Source: Bacteroidota bacterium (lineage in GTDB: Bacteria > Bacteroidota > Bacteroidia > Chitinophagales > Chitinophagaceae). From it: DNA of 44,521 nt. Location: contig JABDEZ010000009.1 of NCBI GenBank assembly GCA_013286835.1, positions 1-44,521 of the forward strand, in the 5' to 3' direction. Within the stretch, counting starts at the first letter, position 1; every line of letters starts with the position of its first letter. This document shows positions 7,613 through 14,811 of the stretch, piece by piece. Position numbers and translations under genes: made by a program. The notes under the pieces were generated by a model. It did not search any database. It saw nothing but the letters and a program-made list of their open reading frames with translations, and was not told the DNA's origin.

Positions 7613-8029
7613 ATGGCAGAACAATTTTCTACAGATAAGGCACCGAAACCGGTTGGTTTGTATCCTCATGCCAAGCGTGTGGGCAATCTATTATTCCTTT
7701 CGGGGGTAGGCCCCAGGAAGGCAGGAACCGATGAGATACCCGGCCTGAAGACGGACAAACACGGTAACCACCATGAATTTGATTTTGCAGAACAATGCCG
7801 CAGCGTGTTTGACAACGTACGCACCATACTTGAAGCTAGCGGCAGCAGCTGGGATAAGCTGGTGGATGTAACTGTTTTTTTAGTAGATATGAAGCGTGAC
7901 TTCCAGACCTACAACAAAATATATGCTGAGTACTTTAAGGATAACCAACCCTGCCGCACCACGGTGGGTATAGACTCCTTGCCTACGGCTATTGCAATAG
8001 AGTTGAAATGTGTGGCTGAGGTGGGGTAA
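7613..8029 (+). CDS. RidA/YjgF family deaminase
   Basis: This 138-residue protein has the RidA (YjgF/YER057c/UK114) fold signatures: an N-terminal AP.PVGLYPHA-like segment, LLFLSG, and the C-terminal CRTTVGI motif with the Arg used for substrate carboxylate binding, followed by IAIELKCVA. RidA-type proteins hydrolyse reactive enamine/imine intermediates. The insert after the SGVGPR segment, with a KTDKHGN loop, resembles members annotated as 2-aminomuconate deaminase-like. A kynurenine-pathway role is therefore possible, but no other gene of that pathway is nearby. It has its own promoter and is divergent from fadN. Confidence 0.88.
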   Translation: MAEQFSTDKAPKPVGLYPHAKRVGNLLFLSGVGPRKAGTDEIPGLKTDKHGNHHEFDFAEQCRSVFDNVRTILEASGSSWDKLVDVTVFLVDMKRDFQTYNKIYAEYFKDNQPCRTTVGIDSLPTAIAIELKCVAEVG

Positions 8030-8054
8030 TTAATATTTAATGCTTTGGTAAGAT

Positions 8055-8462
8055 ATGGGTGAAGATGTAAGATGGTTACAGCGCATGAAGAACTTTGAGC
8101 GGGCATTTGGCCTGCTTGAAGATGCTGTGCATATACAAAATGACCGCCCTCTTAATGAACTGGAAGAACAAGGGCTAATACAACGATTTGAGTTTACCCA
8201 TGAACTGGCGTGGAATGTAATGAAGGATTATTTTACATACCAGGGCAATACAACTATTACCGGCTCAAGAGATGCTATAAGAGACGCCTTTAATAAAGGT
8301 TTGATACAAGATGGAGAGGGCTGGATGGATATGATAAAGAGCCGCAACCTATCTACCCACGCATATGATGAAGCTATAGCTGATGCCATAGCCGATAAAA
8401 TAATTACTGTTTACTACCGCTTGTTTGCTGACTTTAAAGCACACATGAACTCCCTGAAATAA
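8055..8462 (+). CDS. HEPN-type toxin / nucleotidyltransferase substrate-binding protein (HI0074 family)
   Basis: The protein has 135 residues and is predicted all-helical. The RFEFTHELAW segment and the RNLSTHAYDE segment match the HI0074/HEPN family. The latter gives the RX4HXY signature (Arg97, His102, Tyr104) seen in HepT-type RNase toxins. Its stop overlaps the start of the next gene by one base (TAATG), the usual arrangement of HEPN/MNT pairs. In studied systems the MNT partner neutralises the HEPN toxin by adding AMP to the Tyr of this motif. Whether this copy is toxic is inference. Confidence 0.85.
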   Translation: MGEDVRWLQRMKNFERAFGLLEDAVHIQNDRPLNELEEQGLIQRFEFTHELAWNVMKDYFTYQGNTTITGSRDAIRDAFNKGLIQDGEGWMDMIKSRNLSTHAYDEAIADAIADKIITVYYRLFADFKAHMNSLK

Positions 8463-8770
8463 TGTTTGGACTGAAGCAGGAACATATAGACCAGATAAAT
8501 GCCTGCTTTGCACAATACCCTGCAATAATAGAGGTAACTATATATGGTTCACGAGCCATAGGGAACTATAGACAAGGTTCTGATATTGACCTAACCATAA
8601 CAGACAGTGGACTAAGCAATACCGAACTTACACAACTTGAGAATAAGCTGGATGACCTGCTACTGCCTTATAAGATAGACTTGTCGTTGAGAGCCGAGAT
8701 CAGCAATAAAGATCTATTAGAGCAGATAGAGGAGACAGGGAAAGTGTTTTATGAAAGACTCATTAACTGA
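8462..8770 (+). CDS. MNT-type nucleotidyltransferase (antitoxin-like)
   Basis: A minimal 102-residue nucleotidyltransferase of the DNA polymerase beta superfamily (HI0073/MntA type). The active-site signature is Gly29-Ser30-Arg31 followed by Ser40-Asp41-Ile42-Asp43, and a third carboxylate is probably the Asp of KIDLSL. All metal-binding positions look intact, consistent with transfer of AMP to the HEPN partner encoded directly upstream with translational coupling. No separate promoter is seen. Confidence 0.88.
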   Translation: MFGLKQEHIDQINACFAQYPAIIEVTIYGSRAIGNYRQGSDIDLTITDSGLSNTELTQLENKLDDLLLPYKIDLSLRAEISNKDLLEQIEETGKVFYERLIN

Positions 8771-8788
8771 TGTGTAATAAGAACCAAA

Positions 8789-9568
8789 ATGCTATCTAAA
8801 AAGAAATGGGTAAATATTATTAAACAACCCATGAAAATACTGATAATTATAACATGTTGCTTTTTTATATCAGCAAAAAGAAATCATGAAGAAAAGATAG
8901 TAGCAAATGAATGTCAGGAAAACAAGAATGTCTACGAGGAGTTTTTAATGCCAAGAAATACTGATAGTATAAATTATGAACCACTGTTAGAAAGGTATAA
9001 ATCTGCACAACTCCCTAGCTGGTTATATGAAATGATACCCTATAGTAGAGGTCTTATTGATACGTCATTATTGGCGCCAGCTCATTTCGATAAATTTAAT
9101 TACATCAATCATGATTATAAGTTGGAAATTATTGAATGTCCGCTAATTGTTGAGGGAGAAGTTATAAATACTTCTTATGCTGATACAACTAAATTTTGCA
9201 CATTAACTTTTGCAACAACAATAGCTATAAAAATAACTGACATCATCAAATCAAAATACAATATTCATGTTGACGATACTGTTTGGGCCAAAACCAATCT
9301 TTATGGTTATTATAAACTACCCAAAGATAACACAGTAGTGTTCAGTTCATTTTGGGGGCCATATAAGAAAGGTAAAAAGTACTTGTTTTGCCTTAATAAA
9401 TATTTCTACATGTCAATAATCTATAAACAAACACTTTTAAAGAAGGCAAATACAGATGTATATTGCCCAACTGCCTTCATGCTTGACATTAATGCTACGC
9501 AATTAAGCACCGATTATGAGGATAATTTAATAAACAGAAACACTATAATCAGCTTTCTAAAAAAATGA
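8789..9568 (+). CDS. Hypothetical exported protein
   Basis: The family is not recognised. The protein has 259 residues from the first ATG; an ATG at 8831 would start directly at the signal sequence (MKILIIITCCFF), giving 245 residues, and is a good alternative. After the signal come Glu/Asn-rich and then Tyr/Lys-rich stretches with probable beta strands. The middle, with phrases such as IVEGEVINTSY and a following strand-rich region, resembles beta-barrel modules of exported Bacteroidota proteins, but I cannot name the domain. It is markedly AT-rich compared with the genes on both sides, which suggests more recent acquisition. It is 18 bp downstream of the MNT gene. Confidence 0.65.
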   Translation: MLSKKKWVNIIKQPMKILIIITCCFFISAKRNHEEKIVANECQENKNVYEEFLMPRNTDSINYEPLLERYKSAQLPSWLYEMIPYSRGLIDTSLLAPAHFDKFNYINHDYKLEIIECPLIVEGEVINTSYADTTKFCTLTFATTIAIKITDIIKSKYNIHVDDTVWAKTNLYGYYKLPKDNTVVFSSFWGPYKKGKKYLFCLNKYFYMSIIYKQTLLKKANTDVYCPTAFMLDINATQLSTDYEDNLINRNTIISFLKK

Positions 9569-9661
9569 AAAACAAGCAATGGGGAAATTCGTAATTACGA
9601 AATAGATTTTGAGTATTCTTTAAAAAAAAGTTCACCTGAAGCCGTATTAACTGGGTATTTA

Positions 9662-10534
9662 TTATGGTAAATCCACCCGTATCTGTTTTGAGAATTGCTT
9701 GCCTGCGGCATCTTTGCCGTCTATTTTCCACATGACACTGCGGAGTACTACACTAATGGGTCTTTGGCCGGCACGACGCACATTGCGTACACTAGCCTGG
9801 AACTCCTGCTCGCGCTTGCGGCTGAGACGATGACGACGAGAAGCACGGGAAATGGCATTGCGGAGACTGCCGGCAGTAAATTCGGGTGCCTCCAGCCTGG
9901 CTGATTCAAGACCTTTGACGGGGTAGTTATTTTTATTGCCTGCTACTGGTACCCAATCGGTAGTAGTGGAGAGGTTATCCAGTGGTAGGTCGTTGTCTTC
10001 GCCATTTACTACCAACTGGCTTTGGTAGCGCATAGATACTTTAAACGCTGTACCACTATTGATAACCAGACGACTGTTTTGTATGTTGCCACTTACCAAT
10101 TGGTAGCTTACGCCATTAGCCTTCATAGCATCCTGAGGCCGGTAAGATTTTACTACAATGCCGGGTATGCTTACAGAAACATCTTTAAACGTAACAGTGA
10201 GGCCATTGCCTGCAGGTGCAGGTGGCGCAGGCTGCTTCGTATTGTTTGCAACAGGTGTAGCGGTAGCGGCAGTTGCTGGGGTTTCAACCGGCTTGCTGCT
10301 GTCTGGTGTAGCAGGTTTTGTTTCTTCTTCGTCCTGGTGGGTTTTGGTAGGTATATTGGGATGCAGGTCTGCTACCAGATCGTGCGTGTAACGAGGATCG
10401 GTTTCTGTAATTATTGTAGAGGAGTCGCCCAATACTATAGGTGCCCTATGCCCTTTTTCCCCATTGCCTGTGCAAGAGGCCAGCATTAAAATAGAACATG
10501 CCGCCAATAATATATACGAAGTGCGCTTTGCCAT
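9662..10534 (-). CDS. Hypothetical lipoprotein
   Basis: The protein has 290 residues. The N-terminal signal ends in the lipobox LASC (Cys21), so it is probably a lipid-anchored envelope protein. A low-complexity Pro/Thr/Ala-rich linker (about 60-110) connects to a C-terminal beta-rich domain (about 112-290). This domain contains an unusual Arg-rich stretch (SRASRRHRLSRKREQ) and ends with a segment around MWKIDGKD. The family is not recognised. It is a single gene with convergent or spaced neighbours. Confidence 0.75.
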   Translation of the reverse strand: MAKRTSYILLAACSILMLASCTGNGEKGHRAPIVLGDSSTIITETDPRYTHDLVADLHPNIPTKTHQDEEETKPATPDSSKPVETPATAATATPVANNTKQPAPPAPAGNGLTVTFKDVSVSIPGIVVKSYRPQDAMKANGVSYQLVSGNIQNSRLVINSGTAFKVSMRYQSQLVVNGEDNDLPLDNLSTTTDWVPVAGNKNNYPVKGLESARLEAPEFTAGSLRNAISRASRRHRLSRKREQEFQASVRNVRRAGQRPISVVLRSVMWKIDGKDAAGKQFSKQIRVDLP

Positions 10535-10630
10535 GAAACCGGTTGTGCCTGCTAAATTAAAAAATGAAATTGACTATGGCAGACAGAATATTATAATTGC
10601 TGTTACACGAACTTAATTTGCAGATGTTTG

Positions 10631-10702
10631 GTGCGGGGCGCCCATACAGGGCGCATCAAATTGATTTTCATTTTTCTACAAAGCGAAGCCCTCTACAAGG
10701 GC
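10631..10702. repeat. Paired small hairpins in the gap upstream of the lipoprotein gene
   Basis: Two similar hairpins lie in tandem: GCGCCC/GGGCGC at 10638-10643 and 10649-10654, and GCCCT/AGGGC at 10688-10692 and 10698-10702. Each is followed by CATCAAA. The shared layout suggests a short intergenic repeat. The second could also act as a weak terminator for the E1 gene, which ends at 10778 on the minus strand. Confidence 0.45.
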
Positions 10703-10777
10703 ATCAAAGTGTAATATAACTTTTAGATAAAGTGACATTTATGCAGTTCAAACAATCTGTCGTTAATATATAATTCG

Positions 10778-12754
10778 TTAGTACCCCATTAGTTTCTGTA
10801 CACATTCGTCCAACCTACTCTTTGCTAAAAAGTTGCGCTCCAGTTCTATAGCGAATGGGATTGGACTGTCCAGGCTAGCGCAGCGCATTATAGGAGCATC
10901 CAAATGCTCAAAACAATGTTCACCTATCCATGCCGCCAGTTCGCCACCAATGCCACCTGTAAGTGTGTCTTCGTGCAGCAGCAATACCTTGCCGGTATTG
11001 CTTACAGCCTCACGTATAGCATCATAGTCGAGCGGCAACAATGTGCGCAAGTCCAGGATATAAAACGAAGTGCCTGTATGCTCTGCTGCGTACTCCATAG
11101 CCCAGTGTACACCAGCGCCATAAGTAATAATGCATATGTCGCTACCGGGCTGTACTACTCTTGCTTTGCCAATTTCAATAGTATAATATCCGTCAGGAAC
11201 CGGGCCGCTGATGCTGCGGTACAGACCTTTGTGTTCAAAGAACATAACCGGGTTAGGATCGGCAAGGGCAGCAATCAATAGGCCCTTAGCATCTTCAGGG
11301 GTAGATGGATAAACCACCTTCAGCCCTGGGGTATGTACGAACCAAGCTTCGTTGCTCTGGGAGTGAAAGGGGCCTGCCCCTACACCCGCACCTGTAGGCA
11401 TGCGTATCACCACATCAGCATTTTGCCCCCAGCGGTAGTGTATCTTGGCCAGGTTATTGATGATCTGGTTAAAGCCAACGGTCACAAAATCGGCAAACTG
11501 CATTTCCATCATAGCTTTATAGCCTTTGATAGACAGGCCGAGCGCGGCACCTACTATAGCGCTTTCGCAGAGCGGTGTATTGCGTACCCGCTCCTTACCA
11601 AACTGTTCTACAAAACCTTCGGTTGCTTTAAATGCACCGCCGTATTCGGCTATGTCCTGTCCCATCAATATCAAGTTAGGGAAAGTCTCCATTGCAGTAC
11701 GAAGGCCATCGCTGATGGCCTGTATAAATTTCTTTTCTGTACCGCTTACAGATGCCGGTACATGTTCAATGTTTAAGGGTGCATATACATCGGCTATTTC
11801 AACAGCGGTGTTAACTACCACCGGCGGAGCAGCAAAGCCCGCTTCCAAACCAGCTTCAATCTCTTCGCGAATGGTTTCGCGAGCTTCTTTTATTATATCG
11901 GGTGTCAGGATTTTTATATCCAGCAAGTATTGCTCATAGTTGGCTAAAGGGTCTTTCTTACCCCATTCTTCAAACAATTCTTTAGGCACATATTTTACAC
12001 CACTTGCTTCTTCGTGCCCGCGCATTCTGAAGGTCATGCACTCTACCAGTATGGGCTTCTGCTCGTCAATGCAATATTGGCGTGCAACGGTAATCTGCCT
12101 GAAAACCTCCAATATATTGTTGCCATCTATCGTAATGCCCTTCATGCCATAACCTATGGCCTTATCTGCGATGTTCTTACAAATGAACTGTTCGCTGCTG
12201 GGCGTGATGAGGCCATAACCATTATTCTCTACAATAAATATTACAGGCAGACCCCAAACAGCAGCCACATTCAGTGCCTCGTGGAAATCACCTTCACTGG
12301 TACCCCCATCGCCACTAAAAGCCAGGGCTACTTTGTCTTCCCTGCGCAGTTTATGAGCCAGCGCTATACCATTGGCAATGGCAAGCTGCGGGCCCAGGTG
12401 GGATATCATACCACATATATGGTATTCGTTGGCACCGAAGTGAAAAGAACGTTCGCGCCCCTTACTGAAGCCTTCCTGGCTGCCTTGCCATTGTTTAAAC
12501 AACTTGTCAAAAGGCATCTGGCGCACTGTAAATACCCCCAGGTTCCGATGCATGGGCATAATGTATTCATCAGGATCGAGCGCTATTGTGGCACCAACGG
12601 CAATAGCTTCCTGGCCAATACCACTGAACCATTTACTAATGCGGCCCTGCCGAAGCAATACCAGCATTTTCTCTTCTATCATCCTTGGGCGCAGCAGCTC
12701 TATATATATTTCTGCTAATTGCTCATTCGATAAACCACTACGGTCGAACTGCAT
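10778..12754 (-). CDS. 2-oxoacid dehydrogenase E1 component, fused alpha and beta subunits
   Basis: This is the thiamine-diphosphate-dependent E1 component of a 2-oxoacid dehydrogenase complex, most likely the branched-chain (2-oxoisovalerate) complex. It decarboxylates the keto acid and acylates the lipoyl domain of E2. The first half (about residues 1-310) is the E1 alpha domain, with the diphosphate-binding motif GDGGTSEGDFHEAL...NNGYG near residues 148-180. The second half (about 335-655) is the transketolase-like beta domain beginning at the KKFIQAISDGL segment. Fusion of the two subunits is common in Bacteroidota. No E2 or E3 gene is adjacent. A consensus promoter precedes the gene. Confidence 0.92.
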   Translation of the reverse strand: MQFDRSGLSNEQLAEIYIELLRPRMIEEKMLVLLRQGRISKWFSGIGQEAIAVGATIALDPDEYIMPMHRNLGVFTVRQMPFDKLFKQWQGSQEGFSKGRERSFHFGANEYHICGMISHLGPQLAIANGIALAHKLRREDKVALAFSGDGGTSEGDFHEALNVAAVWGLPVIFIVENNGYGLITPSSEQFICKNIADKAIGYGMKGITIDGNNILEVFRQITVARQYCIDEQKPILVECMTFRMRGHEEASGVKYVPKELFEEWGKKDPLANYEQYLLDIKILTPDIIKEARETIREEIEAGLEAGFAAPPVVVNTAVEIADVYAPLNIEHVPASVSGTEKKFIQAISDGLRTAMETFPNLILMGQDIAEYGGAFKATEGFVEQFGKERVRNTPLCESAIVGAALGLSIKGYKAMMEMQFADFVTVGFNQIINNLAKIHYRWGQNADVVIRMPTGAGVGAGPFHSQSNEAWFVHTPGLKVVYPSTPEDAKGLLIAALADPNPVMFFEHKGLYRSISGPVPDGYYTIEIGKARVVQPGSDICIITYGAGVHWAMEYAAEHTGTSFYILDLRTLLPLDYDAIREAVSNTGKVLLLHEDTLTGGIGGELAAWIGEHCFEHLDAPIMRCASLDSPIPFAIELERNFLAKSRLDECVQKLMGY

Positions 12755-12770
12755 AGGTCAAATTTGTTGA

Positions 12771-12800
12771 CAAAAGTACCGTAATGTATCAATTAGCCAA
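12771..12800 (-). promoter_or_regulatory. Promoter of the E1 gene
   Basis: On the minus strand TACTTTTG (12771-12778) is preceded by TTG (12798-12800) with a 19-nt spacer, a full match to the Bacteroidota consensus. Confidence 0.65.
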
Positions 12801-12937
12801 TAGAGTGGCACTGGAATTGTGTTATTTACTCCCTAAAGCTGCAGCAACTGCCTGTATTTATTAAAAGGTGCAAGCATCGTATAAAACTAGTATAACATAG
12901 CTACTTTAACTAACAATTTACCCACACCTTGCAATCG

Positions 12938-12972
12938 TTGTCATTTTCTGTAAAGGGTTTTTCCTATCTTTG
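12938..12972 (+). promoter_or_regulatory. Promoter of pyrG
   Basis: TTG at 12938-12940 and TATCTTTG at 12965-12972 (24-nt spacer, slightly long) match the Bacteroidota promoter form. About 78 nt of leader precede the start codon. Confidence 0.6.
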
Positions 12973-13050
12973 TGTGACCGCAACAGATTCTTCTCTCTTT
13001 TTTATTTAATATAAATCTGAGCTGCGCACCGGTCACAAAACAGGAGCGTT

Positions 13051-14709
13051 ATGACAAAGTACATTTTTGTAACCGGAGGCGTTACATCATCATTAGGAAA
13101 AGGAATTATAGCTGCCTCACTGGCAAAACTGCTACAGGCAAGGGGTTACAAGACAACCATCCAGAAATTTGACCCATACATCAACGTTGACCCGGGTACG
13201 CTGAACCCTTACGAACATGGCGAATGCTATGTTACGGAAGACGGCGCTGAAACAGACCTTGACCTTGGGCACTATGAGCGGTTCTTAAACACATTTACAT
13301 CGCAGGCCAATAACGTTACTACCGGCCGTATATACCAGCACGTAATAAACAGGGAACGCGAAGGCGCATACCTGGGCAAGACCGTGCAGGTAATACCCCA
13401 CATAACAGACGAGATAAAGCGCCGTATGACCCTGCTGGGCAAGGACAACAAGTTTGATATTGTGATAACGGAGCTGGGTGGTACAGTGGGCGATATAGAA
13501 TCGCTGCCATACATAGAAGCGGTACGCCAGCTGAAATGGGAAATGGGCGAACACAATTGCCTGGTAGTACACCTGACGCTGATACCTTACCTGAAGGCAG
13601 CAAAGGAACTAAAGACAAAGCCTACACAGCACTCAGTGAAACTGCTGAGCGAAAACGGCATAAACCCGGATGTACTTGTATGCCGTACCGAAGAGCCTTT
13701 ATATACCGAACTAAAAAGGAAGATAGCGCTGTTTTGCAACGTGCGTATAGACGCAGTAATAGAAGCGCTGGATGCAGATACTATATACGGTGTGCCGCTG
13801 GAAATGATGCGCGAGCGACTGGATATGATATGCCTGCAAAAGCTGGACCTGCCGCTGGGTACTGAGCCCGACCTGACCAAGTGGAAAGAATTCCTGAACA
13901 AACTACGCTACCCAAAGAGCAAGGTAACCGTAGGCCTGATAGGCAAGTACGTGGAGCTACAGGATGCTTATAAGAGCATACTGGAAGGACTGATACATGC
14001 CGGCGCCATGAACGAATGCAAAGTAGAGATACGCAACATACACAGTGAATACCTGACCCGGGAAAATGCCGCTGAAAAACTGAACAACCTGGATGCTGTA
14101 ATAGTAGCCCCTGGTTTTGGCAGCAGAGGTATAGAAGGCAAGATAGAAGCTATACGCTATGTACGCGAAAACAATATTCCATTCCTGGGTATATGCCTGG
14201 GTATGCAGATGGCGTGTGTTGAATTTGCCCGTAATGTAATAGGCATGCCAACCGCCCACTCAACAGAAATGGACCCTGACACCCATAGCGCTGTAATATG
14301 CATGATGGAAGACCAGAAGGCCATAACCCAAAAGGGTGGCACCATGCGCCTTGGCGCTTATGACTGCGAACTGGATAGCAGTTGCAAAACAGCGGAGATC
14401 TACGGTACTACACATATATCTGAACGCCACCGCCACCGCTATGAATTTAATAATGAATATCTGCAGGCTTTTGAAGACGCAGGTATGCTGCCGGTAGGTA
14501 AAAATCCTAAAACAGGATTGGTAGAAATTGTGGAAATAGAAGATCATCCTTTCTTTATAGGCGTACAGTTTCACCCTGAGTACAAGAGTACTGTTGAAGC
14601 ACCGCACCCATTGTTCGTATCGCTGGTGAAAGCTGCTAAGCAAACACAGGAGCGCCGCAACAGCGATAATGCACGTATGGTTTTTGAAGATGCAGTAACT
14701 GAAGGATAA
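13051..14709 (+). CDS. pyrG: CTP synthase
   Basis: It converts UTP to CTP using ATP and glutamine, the last step of pyrimidine nucleotide synthesis. The N-terminal amidoligase domain starts with FVTGGVTSSLGKGI (residues 6-19, the ATP-binding loop) and carries the CTP-feedback/UTP-site region with DPYINVDPGTL. The C-terminal class I glutamine amidotransferase domain (about 295-540) has the nucleophile motif GICLGMQ and the GVQFHPEYKS motif with catalytic His and Glu. The 552-residue length is typical. It has its own promoter and a very strong terminator directly after its stop. Confidence 0.98.
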   Translation: MTKYIFVTGGVTSSLGKGIIAASLAKLLQARGYKTTIQKFDPYINVDPGTLNPYEHGECYVTEDGAETDLDLGHYERFLNTFTSQANNVTTGRIYQHVINREREGAYLGKTVQVIPHITDEIKRRMTLLGKDNKFDIVITELGGTVGDIESLPYIEAVRQLKWEMGEHNCLVVHLTLIPYLKAAKELKTKPTQHSVKLLSENGINPDVLVCRTEEPLYTELKRKIALFCNVRIDAVIEALDADTIYGVPLEMMRERLDMICLQKLDLPLGTEPDLTKWKEFLNKLRYPKSKVTVGLIGKYVELQDAYKSILEGLIHAGAMNECKVEIRNIHSEYLTRENAAEKLNNLDAVIVAPGFGSRGIEGKIEAIRYVRENNIPFLGICLGMQMACVEFARNVIGMPTAHSTEMDPDTHSAVICMMEDQKAITQKGGTMRLGAYDCELDSSCKTAEIYGTTHISERHRHRYEFNNEYLQAFEDAGMLPVGKNPKTGLVEIVEIEDHPFFIGVQFHPEYKSTVEAPHPLFVSLVKAAKQTQERRNSDNARMVFEDAVTEG

Positions 14710-14722
14710 ACATAACTTTTAT

Positions 14723-14765
14723 AAAACAGAAATGGCGCCTTTTGTGAAGGTGCCATTTCTGTTTT
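14723..14765. terminator. Strong hairpin terminator after pyrG
   Basis: A 19-bp stem with a single G-T wobble (14723-14741 with 14747-14765) and a 5-nt loop ends in a T run. A-rich and T-rich flanks on both sides make it usable in both directions. It separates pyrG from the convergent PKD gene. Confidence 0.9.
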
Positions 14766-14811
14766 ATAGTAGTACCAATACCGTTTAAATTTCAAAAGTC
14801 AAGATTCTGTA

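Noticed and set aside
12014-12718. 234-residue plus-strand frame inside the E1 gene
   Set aside because: Antisense shadow of a conserved E1 dehydrogenase domain.
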